Assembly (NCBI GenBank): GCA_017622495.1
Contig: JAGAQY010000017.1
Span: forward strand, 1 to 53,645
Length of the DNA stretch: 53,645 bases
Direction of reading: 5' to 3'
Source: Bacteroidaceae bacterium
Lineage (GTDB): Bacteria > Bacteroidota > Bacteroidia > Bacteroidales > Bacteroidaceae
In this document: positions 26,496 to 36,049 of the stretch, piece after piece
How the letters are laid out: each line of letters starts with the position of its first letter
How positions within the stretch are numbered: position 1 is the stretch's first letter
Position numbers and translations under genes: made by a program
Notes under the pieces: model-generated
What the model saw: only the letters and a program-made list of their open reading frames with translations
Databases searched by the model: none
What the model was told of the DNA's origin: nothing

Positions 26496-26530
26496 AATAG
26501 CCGCGCATCTCGATGTGCGGCTATTTTCTT
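26496..26530 (+). terminator. Terminator after the peptide transporter gene
   Basis: AATAGCCGCGCAT and ATGTGCGGCTATT pair around the loop CTCG with one G-T step, followed by TTCTTT. Confidence 0.85.
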
Positions 26531-26570
26531 TGAATGCTTGGGAGAATAGGAAAAAAAAGCTATTTTTGTA

Positions 26571-26578
26571 CCGAGAAT
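26571..26578 (+). promoter_or_regulatory. Putative -7 box of the GH20-GH33 gene
   Basis: TATTTTTG fits TAnnTTTG and lies about 43 bases before the ATG at 26621. No convincing -33 is seen at the right distance, so the promoter may need an activator. Confidence 0.45.
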
Positions 26579-26620
26579 GGCAGATACGTCATTCATAAAC
26601 ATAATATCATTGAATACACT

Positions 26621-29600
26621 ATGAGAAGAATTGTCACCACGGCGCTTGTGGCATTAGTAATATGCCTTCCCTATACCTTGCAAGCAGGAGTAGAGCATTT
26701 GCTCCCCAAAGTTCAAATGATAGAAGATACGGGCAAGGAGCCTTTTGTGCTCGGTCGCCCAGTAAAGGTTGTTTACAGTGGTGGTGCCGCTCAATGTCCG
26801 TTGCTCGAGGAAATTCTTGTTGACAATGGTTGTGCCCTTGCCCAAAAAGGTGCTACGGTAAAGATCCGCTTAGTGAAGAGTATCAAAGGTGCATATGATT
26901 ATGAACTGTATGGATACGAGAATGAGGCGTATACGCTGAAGGTCTCTGCCGACAAGATTCTAATAGAAGCAGTGACAAACACGGGCGTCATCCGTGCAGC
27001 GCAAACGTTGGCTCAGCTGGCCGAAGGGTGCGAGAAGGGGGATGAGGCTATCCCGGCAGTGAAGATTACTGACTGGCCTGCCTTCAAACTACGTGGCTAC
27101 ATGCACGATACAGGGCGTTCATATATCCCTGTGGATGAACTTATCAAGCAGATAGAATTGTTATCGCGCTTCAAAGTGAACACTTTTCATTGGCACCTCA
27201 CGGAGAATCAGGCTTGGCGTTTCGAGGTCAAGGCGTACCCCGAGCTTACGAGTGTGACTTCCATGACACGCCATGAAGGGGAATATTATACCCAAGAGGA
27301 GTGCCGTGCCGTGATGGAGGCAGCCAAGAAGCATGGTGTCATCGTAATTCCAGAGATTGACATGCCTGGCCATAGTGATGCTTTTGAGCGTGCCATGGGA
27401 TTCGGCATGCAGACGGAGGAGGGAAAGAAGGTGCTGAAAACCGCTCTCGACGAAGTGGTTGAGGTCTTTGCCGACGCTCCTTATATACATATAGGAGGCG
27501 ATGAGGTGAGCACAACGGCAGCCTATCTCAATGAGATGATAGCTCACGTGGAGAGCAAAGGCAAGAAAGCAGGTATATGGAACCCCATCAACGGTATCGG
27601 GCAGGATGCACTTGATGCCTCGCTCGCCCAGATGTGGGGGACCCGTGGCATAGTAGCTCCGGGCAAGGCCAATATCGATTGTCGCTACAACTATACCAAT
27701 CACTTCGACGTGTTTGCCGACCTGGTAGGCATCTACAAGAGTACCATCTACTATAAGGAGAAGGGTGATGCTACCGTTGCAGGCACAATCTCGGCCTGCT
27801 GGAACGACCGCAAACTTGAGTCTGTAGCCGACATTATGGCCCAGAATAATGTATATGCCAATATCATCGCATCGGCCGAACGTGCTTGGATAGGCGGTGG
27901 CAAGCACTATATTGACAATTGCAACAATGGAGGTACCAACGGTGGCGGTGGCGTGATGCTCCCCAATTCGGGCGATGAATACGAGGCTTTTGTCGATTGG
28001 GAGCGCCGTTTTCTCTTTCATAAGGCCCACTCTCTGAAGGATGAGTCTATCCCCTATGTGAAGCAGACCAACGTGCGTTGGCGCATCACAGAGGCTTTCC
28101 CCAATGAGGGAGATGTCTCAAAGGTGTTTCCACCCGAAGAGCAGATGAATAAAGCTGACATCCTGCCCGAGAATTATCAGTATGGCGGGAAGACCTATCA
28201 TACAGGGGTAGCCACTGGAGCAGGCATATATCTGCGTCACACATGGGGCAACGGCATCATTAGTGCCTACTATGACACACCGCTCTATAACCAGACGGCA
28301 TACGCCTGGACCTATGTGTACTCTCCCAAGGAGCAGGAGGCTGGAGCAATCATCGAGTTCCAGAACTACAGCCGTTCCGAGCAGGATCCTGCCCCTGCTG
28401 CGGGTCAGTGGGACCTCTACGACTCCAATATCTGGCTGAACGGCGCACCTATCCCTGCTCCATCGTACGAGAACACGGGCCTGAACATAAGCAATAAGGA
28501 GGTGACGCTGAAGAACGAGAACTTTGCAGCTCGCAAGCCCATTGCCGTGCAGCTCCAGAAAGGGTGGAACAAGGTGTTCCTGAAACTTCCCTACGTCAAT
28601 GCTCCCTATCGCCTCGACAAGTGGATGTTTACCTTTGTGCTCACTGATAAGGAGGGTCGTGAGGCGCTTGATGGCCTCATCTACTCTCCCGACCAACAGA
28701 TGGGCGAGGCAAACCTTGGCGAAGCTCCCGATGTGTCTTCAGAGAAATGTGGACAGAAGCCCAACGAGAGACATACTCTCTATCATACCCCTGATAGCAA
28801 TGGCTTCCCTTACCGCATACCTGCCATTGCTGTAGCTCCCAATGGAGATATCTTTGCCATATCAGATAATCGTCCGTGTGGCATGGACATTGGCTATGGT
28901 GAGGTCGATATCAAATGCCGTATATCTACCGATAATGGCTACAGTTGGGGCGATGAGTTCTTTGTTGCTGATGGCCAGGGAGGTAGCACCAACGCAATGA
29001 CTACAGGCTTTGGCGATGCAGCTATTGTTGCCGACCGCAAGAAAAACCGTCTGCTGGTGATGATGGTGTGTGGGCGTACTGTTTGCTGGAACGGTCGCTG
29101 GACACCAGAGAAGAGCCTTACCGATGATGCTGTCAATCGTGTAGCTCGCCTCTACGCTACCTACGACAAAGCCCATAAGAAGTGGGTGTGGAGTCAACCC
29201 GAAGAGGTCACCAACAGCATATACAATCTGTTCCTCGATGAGAACGGTAATCCTACCGTGTCGTCCCTGTTTATCGGCTCGGGCAAGATATGTCAGAGCC
29301 GCGTCGTCAAGAAGGGTCGCTACTACCGCCTCTACTGCTCCATGTGGACCCGTGATGAAGGCAACCGCGTCATCTATTCCGATGACTTTGGTGGCTCGTG
29401 GCAGGTGCTCGGCAAGGTTGCCGACCGCCCCGCGCCCTATGGTGATGAACCTAAGATAGAGGAACTTCCCGATGGCACCGTAGTACTCAGTAGTCGCAAG
29501 GGAGCAGGTCGTTACTTCAACCTCTTCACCTTCGCGGATAACACCTATACCACGGGTACATGGGGCGCGGCTGTATCGAGCAACGATGTGCCCAACGGTC

Positions 29601-29980
29601 TCTCTTTCGGCCGTAACAGCACCAACGGTGAGATTCTGTTGGTCAATGCTATCCGCAAGAGCGATGGCGGCAAATGCGACCTTATGTTGCAGTCTGTGCC
29701 CACAGGAGATGGTCGTAGCAATGTGAGCATCTTCTACAAGGAGATGAAGTACAATGCCGATGGAAGCAATGCTTATACTCCTACCACCTTTGCTCAGGGA
29801 TGGACTTTGGGTTTGCAGGTCAGCGATCGTGGTTCGGCATATAGTACCATGACTATGCAGAAAGATGGTCGTGTGGCTTTCCTCTATGAAGAGGAACCAG
29901 GAGGTTATAATATCGTATATGCTCCGCTCAGCATCGAAGAGGTTACGGGTGGGCGCTATGTTGTAGATGATAAGAAATGA
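26621..29980 (+). CDS. GH20 beta-hexosaminidase fused to GH33 sialidase (1119 aa)
   Basis: A secreted two-enzyme fusion. The start at 26621 gives a signal peptide (MRRIVTTALVALVICLPYTLQA). Residues about 30-160 form the GH20 N-terminal alpha/beta domain. The GH20 barrel follows, with LRGYMHDTGRSYIP, FHWHLTENQAWR and the catalytic Asp-Glu in YIHIGGDEVS (near 293-294). A linker domain (about 520-715) has beta-sandwich character. The GH33 part starts near 715 with YRIPAIAVAPNGD (the R-I-P arginine motif), has Asp boxes STDNGYSWGDEF and YSDDFGGSWQ, and ends with a late Tyr/Glu LYEE. It would trim sialic acid and hexosamine from mucin-type glycans. Confidence 0.9.
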   Translation: MRRIVTTALVALVICLPYTLQAGVEHLLPKVQMIEDTGKEPFVLGRPVKVVYSGGAAQCPLLEEILVDNGCALAQKGATVKIRLVKSIKGAYDYELYGYENEAYTLKVSADKILIEAVTNTGVIRAAQTLAQLAEGCEKGDEAIPAVKITDWPAFKLRGYMHDTGRSYIPVDELIKQIELLSRFKVNTFHWHLTENQAWRFEVKAYPELTSVTSMTRHEGEYYTQEECRAVMEAAKKHGVIVIPEIDMPGHSDAFERAMGFGMQTEEGKKVLKTALDEVVEVFADAPYIHIGGDEVSTTAAYLNEMIAHVESKGKKAGIWNPINGIGQDALDASLAQMWGTRGIVAPGKANIDCRYNYTNHFDVFADLVGIYKSTIYYKEKGDATVAGTISACWNDRKLESVADIMAQNNVYANIIASAERAWIGGGKHYIDNCNNGGTNGGGGVMLPNSGDEYEAFVDWERRFLFHKAHSLKDESIPYVKQTNVRWRITEAFPNEGDVSKVFPPEEQMNKADILPENYQYGGKTYHTGVATGAGIYLRHTWGNGIISAYYDTPLYNQTAYAWTYVYSPKEQEAGAIIEFQNYSRSEQDPAPAAGQWDLYDSNIWLNGAPIPAPSYENTGLNISNKEVTLKNENFAARKPIAVQLQKGWNKVFLKLPYVNAPYRLDKWMFTFVLTDKEGREALDGLIYSPDQQMGEANLGEAPDVSSEKCGQKPNERHTLYHTPDSNGFPYRIPAIAVAPNGDIFAISDNRPCGMDIGYGEVDIKCRISTDNGYSWGDEFFVADGQGGSTNAMTTGFGDAAIVADRKKNRLLVMMVCGRTVCWNGRWTPEKSLTDDAVNRVARLYATYDKAHKKWVWSQPEEVTNSIYNLFLDENGNPTVSSLFIGSGKICQSRVVKKGRYYRLYCSMWTRDEGNRVIYSDDFGGSWQVLGKVADRPAPYGDEPKIEELPDGTVVLSSRKGAGRYFNLFTFADNTYTTGTWGAAVSSNDVPNGLSFGRNSTNGEILLVNAIRKSDGGKCDLMLQSVPTGDGRSNVSIFYKEMKYNADGSNAYTPTTFAQGWTLGLQVSDRGSAYSTMTMQKDGRVAFLYEEEPGGYNIVYAPLSIEEVTGGRYVVDDKK

Positions 29981-30016
29981 CTCCCATTATCGCGTACAAT
30001 AAAAAACATTAAAATA

Positions 30017-30048
30017 TTTTGTACTCCTCTCGGTTTGTAGTATTTTTG
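30017..30048 (+). promoter_or_regulatory. Promoter of the SurA-like/OstA-like/mutL block
   Basis: TTTTG at 30017-30021, a 19-bp spacer and TATTTTTG at 30041-30048. The leader is about 31 bases to the ATG at 30086. The genes that follow up to 37954 have very short gaps, so it probably drives the whole block. Confidence 0.75.
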
Positions 30049-30085
30049 CACGATAATGTATGAATTAAACTACAATCAAGGACGT

Positions 30086-31513
30086 ATGAAGAAGTTATTG
30101 TTTGCATTGTGTGCGATATGTGTGGCACAAATTGTAGTGGCACAGACCGACGACCCTGTTGTGATGAATGTCAATGGAGAAGATGTGCATCGCTCGGAGT
30201 TTGAATATTCGTTCAACAAGAATAATACCGATTTGGTGGTCGACAAGAAGACGCTGGATGAGTATGTAGAGCTTTTTGTCAATTATAAACTCAAGGTTGC
30301 AGCTGCTAAGGATGCCCAGCTCGATACTGTAGCTGCTTTCATCAAAGAGGTGGCCGACTATCGCTCACAGCAGGCCGAGGATTATCTTATCGACTCAGCC
30401 TTTATCGAGGATCAGGCGCGTAAAACCTATGAGGCTACGGCCAGTCAGATTGGTCCTGATGGCCAGTTTAAGGCAGCTCATATCCTCATCCGCCTGCCGC
30501 AGCATGCTACACTTGATCAGCAAGTGCAGGCAAAGCATAGAATCGATTCCATTTATGCGGCTTTGCAGACGGGTGCCGACTTTGCCGAGATGGCTAAGGC
30601 GCATTCTCAGGATCCCGGCACGGCACGTGAAGGCGGTATGCTCCCCTGGCTTTTTAAGGGACAACTGCTCAAAGAGTTTGAAGATGTCGCCTTGGCTATG
30701 CAGCCTGGCGAGCTGAGTCGCCCCGTATTGTCTCCTGTAGGCTATCATATCATCTATATGAGTGAGCGCAAGCAGTTTGAACCTTACGAGTTTCATCGAG
30801 CATCGATACTTCAGTTCCTGGAGCAACGCGGTATACGCCCGCACGCTAAGCGCTCCATGGGTGAGAAACTCGCTCGTGAGATGGGCGGTGGCATCACTCC
30901 CGAGGAGGCTTTGGAGCGTGCCGAGAAGGAACTGGATACCAAGTATCCCGATTTCGGTTTCTTGATGAATGAGTTCTATGAAGGCTCTTTGCTCTATGAG
31001 ATCAGCAATCGTGAGGTTTGGGACAAGGCAGCCAAGGACGAGAAGGGCTTGGAGAAGTATTTTAAGAAGAACAAGAAGAACTATCGCTACGACGAGCCCA
31101 TATACCGTGGTCTTGTGCTTCATTGCGTTTCTGATGATGTGCTGGCCAAGGCGAAGAAGGTAGTGAAGAAACAGCCTCAAAAAGAATGGGTGAAGCTCAT
31201 CCGTGAGCACTTCAACAGTGATTCATTGATGCAGGTGAAGATGGTGCGTGGCCCCTTTAAGGCTGGTAAGAATACTTATGCCGACTATTATGTCTTTAAT
31301 CAGGGCGAGCGTCCCGATACCGTTGCTGGATTCCCCGTTACGGGCGTTGTGGGTAAGTTGCAGAAGAAAGGCCCCGACACCTACGAAGATGTACGTGGTC
31401 CCTTGACTGCCGACTATCAGAACCATTTGGAGAAGTTGTGGGTTAAAGAGTTGCGCAAGAGATATCCTGTGGTGCTTTATCCCGAAGCGTTGGCGACGGT
31501 AAATAAGCACTAA
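30086..31513 (+). CDS. PpiC-type periplasmic peptidyl-prolyl isomerase (475 aa)
   Basis: The start at 30086 gives a clean signal peptide (MKKLLFALCAICVAQIVVAQ). An N-terminal SurA-like helical part (to about residue 120) is followed by one parvulin domain: KAAHILIRLPQHA, SIYAALQTGADFAEMAKAHSQDPGTAREGG and SPVGYHIIYMSERK. The C-terminal half is helical and charged. It is probably a periplasmic chaperone for outer-membrane proteins. First of three SurA-like genes in a row. Confidence 0.85.
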   Translation: MKKLLFALCAICVAQIVVAQTDDPVVMNVNGEDVHRSEFEYSFNKNNTDLVVDKKTLDEYVELFVNYKLKVAAAKDAQLDTVAAFIKEVADYRSQQAEDYLIDSAFIEDQARKTYEATASQIGPDGQFKAAHILIRLPQHATLDQQVQAKHRIDSIYAALQTGADFAEMAKAHSQDPGTAREGGMLPWLFKGQLLKEFEDVALAMQPGELSRPVLSPVGYHIIYMSERKQFEPYEFHRASILQFLEQRGIRPHAKRSMGEKLAREMGGGITPEEALERAEKELDTKYPDFGFLMNEFYEGSLLYEISNREVWDKAAKDEKGLEKYFKKNKKNYRYDEPIYRGLVLHCVSDDVLAKAKKVVKKQPQKEWVKLIREHFNSDSLMQVKMVRGPFKAGKNTYADYYVFNQGERPDTVAGFPVTGVVGKLQKKGPDTYEDVRGPLTADYQNHLEKLWVKELRKRYPVVLYPEALATVNKH

Positions 31514-31539
31514 TAGTCTTTCCTTATAAACTGGCCTGA

Positions 31540-32538
31540 ATGACAGAAAAGCGTATCGGCAGAAAGAGCGAATCGCACTCGCGAGGGATCGTGTGTGCCA
31601 AAGGGGCGCTTGCTGCAGGAAGATGGGAGCAGTGTCTTCTACTTCTTGTTGCATTGCTGTTGCCGCTTGCATCTTGTCAGAGGAAGGTGGAGCATGATGG
31701 GAAACAGCCATTGGTGCAGTTGGACAACCATTATCTCTATTACGAAGATGTGGTCAAAGAGCTCCCGTTCGGTATCTCTAAGGCCGATAGCATCAGGCTG
31801 ATAGGTGAGTATTGTCGCAAATGGTTGGAGGAACAGATTCTCTACGAAAAGGCCGAGTTGAATGTGCGGGGGGATGAGCGTATCGAACGCATGGTGGCTG
31901 ATTATCGGCGCAAACTCATATTGAATGATTATGAGCAGCGCTTGTTGCAGCAGAAGATGAAAGACGATCTGTCCGAAGAAGACCTGCAGCGATATTACGC
32001 AGAAAACAAGCAACTCTTCATGCTCGAGGAACCGGTGATTAAGGGCGTTTTCATCAAGGCGCCGCTCAACTCGCCCGGACTTAAAGACCTGAAGCGATGG
32101 TACAAGGATAAGTCCGAATCCTCGCTTGAGCAGTTAGAGAAATATGCCTTCCGCAACGCTGTCATCTACGAATATTTCTACGACCATTGGGTGCCAGTGT
32201 CGGAGTTGGAAGGCAAGCTGATCATCAATCTCGCAGAGTTGGGTGAGGACTTTGATAAGCATCGCAATATAGAAGCCGAGGATGGCGAGTATTGCTATTT
32301 GCTCCACATCGAGGAGTATATTGTGAAGGGAGAAGAGAAACCATACGATATGGCCAAGCCTGAAATCATTGATTTGTTGGCCAATACTCGGCGCGTTGAT
32401 TTTATGCGCAAGGTAAAAGATGATTTGTATAATCAGTCCATGGAGATGGGCAGAATTAAATATTATGACGATGAAACAAAGATTTTGGGCGATACTGTGC
32501 GTAGCGCTGATGACGCTTCCGACAGTGGCGCAAGATAA
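31540..32538 (+). CDS. SurA-like lipoprotein lacking a clear parvulin domain (332 aa)
   Basis: A long N-terminal region precedes a hydrophobic segment and a lipobox (LLLPLASC), so the protein should be lipid-anchored after cleavage before Cys. The mature part begins with a SurA-N-like layout (LVQLDNHYLYYEDVVKELP ... YCRKWLEEQILYEKAEL), rich in charged helices. The usual parvulin signature (GADFAEMA..S.D) is not visible. The end overlaps the next gene by about 68 bp. It is probably a helper chaperone of the same pathway. The start is uncertain because no other Met precedes the hydrophobic segment. Confidence 0.7.
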   Translation: MTEKRIGRKSESHSRGIVCAKGALAAGRWEQCLLLLVALLLPLASCQRKVEHDGKQPLVQLDNHYLYYEDVVKELPFGISKADSIRLIGEYCRKWLEEQILYEKAELNVRGDERIERMVADYRRKLILNDYEQRLLQQKMKDDLSEEDLQRYYAENKQLFMLEEPVIKGVFIKAPLNSPGLKDLKRWYKDKSESSLEQLEKYAFRNAVIYEYFYDHWVPVSELEGKLIINLAELGEDFDKHRNIEAEDGEYCYLLHIEEYIVKGEEKPYDMAKPEIIDLLANTRRVDFMRKVKDDLYNQSMEMGRIKYYDDETKILGDTVRSADDASDSGAR

Positions 32539-33820
32539 TGTGATAGACGAGGTTGTATGGGTAGTGGGCGATGAGGCTATACTCAAATCAGACGTTGAGC
32601 AGGCACGCATGTATTTCATGATGTCTGGTCAGCAGATGGAGGGTGAGCCCTATTGTGTCATCCCGGAACAACTTGCCATACAGAAACTGTTTCTGCACCA
32701 AGCAGCTATCGATAGTATCGAGGTGACCGAGCAGGAGGTGCTCAACGGTGTGGAACGTGAGATCAGCATGCGCATCAGTCAGATTGGTTCGCGTGAGAAA
32801 ATGGAGGAATATTTTGGCAAGACCTCTACTCAGATCCGTGAAGAGTTGCGAGAGACCGTGCACGACCGTATGGTGGTGGAAAAGATGCAGGAAGAAATTT
32901 TTGGCAATGTGAAACTTACCCCTTCAGAGGTGCGCCAGGGATTTGCCAAGATGGCCGATGATGAGATACCGTTTGTACCTACGCAAGTGGAGGTGCAGAT
33001 TATCACACAACAGCCTGAGATACCCATCGAGGAGATAGAGCGTGTAAAGTCAGAGTTGCGCGACTATACCGAGCGTGTCAATAGCGGCGAGGCACAGTTC
33101 TCGACCTTGGCTGTGTTCTACTCGCAAGACCCCGAGTCGGCACGCCGTGGCGGTGAGCTCGACTTCTTCGGACGCGGTGAGATGGTGCCCGAGTTCTCTA
33201 CCGTAGCTTTTAACCTGACAGATCCCACCAAGGTCTCCAAGATTGTAGAGACGGAGTTTGGCTTCCATATCATACAGCTGATCGAGAAACGCGGCGACCG
33301 CGTACGTGCACGCCATATCCTCCGCAAGCCCGAGGTGCCGGCTGAGAGTATAAATGCCTCGATGGCAAAACTGGACTCCATAGCCAAAGACATACGTAGC
33401 GGCAAGCTGCCCTTCAACGAAGCCGTGTATATGTCGGCCGACAAGAATACGCGCAAGAACTATGGCTTGATGAGCAACGAGATGACACTCTCTTCGCGTT
33501 TCGAGTTGCAGGAGCTCCCCCAGGAGGTCGCCAAGGTGATATACCAGATGAAGGTGGGCGAGATTTCTGATCCCTTTGTCATGATTGACAGGAAGACGGG
33601 CAAGGAGGTTTGCGCTATTGTAAAGCTGAAGACTCGTATCGAGGGTCATAAGGCTACACCTACCGAAGACTATCAAGTAGTGAAGGATGTGATGATAGCC
33701 AAGATGAAGCAACAGAAGCTCGAGGAATGGATCAAGAATAAGCAAAAGAACACCTATGTCCGTATCAATGAGAACTGGTGCGATTGTGAGTTTCAGTATC
33801 CGGGTTGGGTGAAGAAGTAG
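32471..33820 (+). CDS. surA: SurA-like periplasmic chaperone/isomerase (449 aa)
   Basis: The start at 32471 gives the signal peptide MKQRFWAILCVALMTLPTVAQ; an alternative ATG lies two codons upstream. The N-terminal domain DEVVWVVGDEAILKSDVEQ is the hallmark of SurA. The first parvulin domain is clear (QVEVQIITQQP ... SGEAQFSTLAVFYSQDPESARRGGELDFFGRGEMVPEF ... EFGFHIIQLIEKRGDRVRARHIL), and a second weaker one follows (SINASMAKLDSIAKDIRSGKLPFNEAVYMSAD). It overlaps the preceding lipoprotein gene and lies 3 bp before the OstA-like gene. It should escort outer-membrane proteins. Confidence 0.85.
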   Translation: MKQRFWAILCVALMTLPTVAQDNVIDEVVWVVGDEAILKSDVEQARMYFMMSGQQMEGEPYCVIPEQLAIQKLFLHQAAIDSIEVTEQEVLNGVEREISMRISQIGSREKMEEYFGKTSTQIREELRETVHDRMVVEKMQEEIFGNVKLTPSEVRQGFAKMADDEIPFVPTQVEVQIITQQPEIPIEEIERVKSELRDYTERVNSGEAQFSTLAVFYSQDPESARRGGELDFFGRGEMVPEFSTVAFNLTDPTKVSKIVETEFGFHIIQLIEKRGDRVRARHILRKPEVPAESINASMAKLDSIAKDIRSGKLPFNEAVYMSADKNTRKNYGLMSNEMTLSSRFELQELPQEVAKVIYQMKVGEISDPFVMIDRKTGKEVCAIVKLKTRIEGHKATPTEDYQVVKDVMIAKMKQQKLEEWIKNKQKNTYVRINENWCDCEFQYPGWVKK

Positions 33821-33823
33821 TAG

Positions 33824-35755
33824 ATGAGTAAAACGCTGGTATCTTTATTGATGGTGAGGCGCTGGCTGACCTTATGGTTGGTTGGTGTGCTCTCTGTTGT
33901 CGCCATGTCGGGCCAGACGGTGATGCCGGTGAAGGTCGCTGAGCGTACGGCCCCCAAGGAGCTGAAGCTCGATACGGCGCGCGTCTCTCGCAAGAAATTG
34001 CTTCAGCAGCCCACTGCCTTGAAGGAGGCCCCGCGGAAGATGGAGATGGAGCCTGCTGTAAAGCGTGAGGCTCAGGAGGCACGCGAGGAGGTGTCGGCGC
34101 CGAAGAGCGCGGCGGCTCCCGATACGTTGGCACGTCGTGTCAGGTCGCGCAGGCATGTGGCGGGAGAGTCTGTCGTGCAGCACGATACCCTGACGGCCGA
34201 ACCTTCCGATACTACCCGTGAGCGTTATGTGTACCTGCTCCATGCCGATGAGACCCGCTACAACAAGCGCATCAACCCTGATGCGCAGATTCTGGTAGGC
34301 GATGTGGTGTTTCGTCACGACAGCATGTATATGTATTGCGACTCGGCCCTCTTCTATGAGGTGTCCAACTCACTCGATGCCTATGGCAATGTGCGCATGA
34401 ATCAGGGTGATACCCTTTTCCTTTATGGTGACCGGCTCCACTACAATGGCGATGAGATGTTGGCCAAGGTGCGCGACAATGTGGTGATGATAGACAAGGC
34501 GATGACGCTCACCACCGATAGCCTCAACTACGACCGCACAATCAATCTCGGCTACTACTTCAACTGGGGTACGGTAGAGGATACGCTCAACGTGCTCACC
34601 TCGGAGTGGGGCGAGTATGACACGCAGACCAGCGATGCCGTGTTCAACTATGAGGTGACACTTACCAACCCCAACTTTGTGCTTACCTCCGATACGTTGC
34701 ATTACAATACGAAAACTCAGATAGCCACTATCGTGGGGCCGTCCAATATCGATAGCGACAACAACAACATATACTCTACGTTGGGCCGCTACTATACGGC
34801 CGACGAGCATGCCGAGTTGCTCAACCGCTCTGTGCTGACCAATGAGGACAAGCGCCTGGTGGGCGACAGCATCTTCTATGACCGTACCAACGGCTATGGC
34901 GAGGCTTTCGACAATGTCGTGATGGACGACTTTGCCGGCAAGACACGCCTGACGGGCGACTATACCTACTATAATGAGTTGACCGACTCGGCCTATGCCA
35001 CCCAGCGGGCAGTAGCCATTGACTACTCTCAAGGCGACAGCCTGTTTATCCATGGCGATACACTGCGTCTGCTCACGCGTTTCCCTGATACCGACTCGGT
35101 GTACCGTATTGTGCAGGCCTACCATAAGGTGCGTATCTTCCGCGAAGATGTGCAGGCCGTGTGCGACTCCATGGAGTTCAGTTCGTTAGACTCCTGCATG
35201 ACGATGTATTATGACCCTGTGGTGTGGAATGGCCCGCAGCAGGTATTGGGCGAGGTGATACGTGTGTATATGAACGACAGTACGGTAGAGTGGGCGCATG
35301 TGGAGAATCAGGCCCTCATCGTTGAGCGGGTCGACACTGGACACTTCAATCAGATCAGCGGCCGTGAGGTGAAGGCCTATTTTGTCAATGGCAACATCGA
35401 CAAGTCCGACGTCATAGGCAATGTCATGGTGGTATATTATTATATAGAGGAGGGCGACAGCGTGGCTTTCGGCATGAACACCACGGAGGCCAGTTTGCTC
35501 ACGGCCTTCATGAAAGACCGTCAGGTCGACAAACTGCTTGTCACCGACCAGTCCAACGGGGTCTTCTATCCCATCACACAGATACCGCCGGGGAAAGACA
35601 AGCTGGCCAACTTCGTCTGGCTGCATAAGTTGCGTCCGCTGAGCAAGTACGACATCATGGTATGGCGTGGCAAGGACGAAGAGGACAAGTTGAAGGTAAC
35701 GACACGCAAAGAGGTACCGTTGCCGTCGCTCAAGGGATTAATTGATAAGAAATAA
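33824..35755 (+). CDS. OstA/LptA-like LPS-transport domain protein (643 aa)
   Basis: A signal-anchor-like start (MVRRWLTLWLVGVLSVVAMSGQ) is followed by a low-complexity charged stretch to about residue 130. Then come repeated short beta units typical of OstA-like jellyroll domains: VGDVVFRHDSMYMYCDSALFY, NVRMNQGDTLFLYGDRLHYNG, AMTLTTDSLNYDRTINLGYYF, FVLTSDTLHYNTKTQIATIVG. They continue to about residue 540. The C terminus is basic. The family carries lipopolysaccharide between membranes (LptA/LptD N-domain). Its place after surA supports a role in outer-membrane assembly. It lacks an LptD barrel. Confidence 0.8.
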   Translation: MSKTLVSLLMVRRWLTLWLVGVLSVVAMSGQTVMPVKVAERTAPKELKLDTARVSRKKLLQQPTALKEAPRKMEMEPAVKREAQEAREEVSAPKSAAAPDTLARRVRSRRHVAGESVVQHDTLTAEPSDTTRERYVYLLHADETRYNKRINPDAQILVGDVVFRHDSMYMYCDSALFYEVSNSLDAYGNVRMNQGDTLFLYGDRLHYNGDEMLAKVRDNVVMIDKAMTLTTDSLNYDRTINLGYYFNWGTVEDTLNVLTSEWGEYDTQTSDAVFNYEVTLTNPNFVLTSDTLHYNTKTQIATIVGPSNIDSDNNNIYSTLGRYYTADEHAELLNRSVLTNEDKRLVGDSIFYDRTNGYGEAFDNVVMDDFAGKTRLTGDYTYYNELTDSAYATQRAVAIDYSQGDSLFIHGDTLRLLTRFPDTDSVYRIVQAYHKVRIFREDVQAVCDSMEFSSLDSCMTMYYDPVVWNGPQQVLGEVIRVYMNDSTVEWAHVENQALIVERVDTGHFNQISGREVKAYFVNGNIDKSDVIGNVMVVYYYIEEGDSVAFGMNTTEASLLTAFMKDRQVDKLLVTDQSNGVFYPITQIPPGKDKLANFVWLHKLRPLSKYDIMVWRGKDEEDKLKVTTRKEVPLPSLKGLIDKK

Positions 35756-35761
35756 GGAATT

Positions 35762-36043
35762 ATGGGAATATTCAGTCAACGTAGCCCGAGGGGCTTTCAG
35801 CATCAATATATATATGTAGATGAGCGTAAGGAGAAGTTGCAGGAGATTGAGGAGCGTGCCAAGCGTGAGCTGGGGATGACAGCTCCCAAGGAACTCACTG
35901 CCGAGGAACGCCTTCGGGGCAAGATTGTGGAGCAGACCACCCATCTGAAGCGCCGTAAGGAGAACGACTCTCCCATCACCACCAAGCGTCTCCTCCTGAT
36001 ATTGGCCATTATGGCCCTTATATTGTTGGCTCTTCTCAGATGA
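35762..36043 (+). CDS. Small tail-anchored protein between the OstA-like gene and mutL (93 aa)
   Basis: The N-terminal half is charged and helical (ERKEKLQEIEERAKRELG, possible coiled coil), and the last 20 residues are a membrane segment (LLLILAIMALILLALLR). Gaps of 6 bp on both sides and the same strand place it in the block. No domain is recognised. It probably sits in the inner membrane with its N terminus in the cytoplasm. Confidence 0.75.
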   Translation: MGIFSQRSPRGFQHQYIYVDERKEKLQEIEERAKRELGMTAPKELTAEERLRGKIVEQTTHLKRRKENDSPITTKRLLLILAIMALILLALLR

Positions 36044-36049
36044 TAGGTT

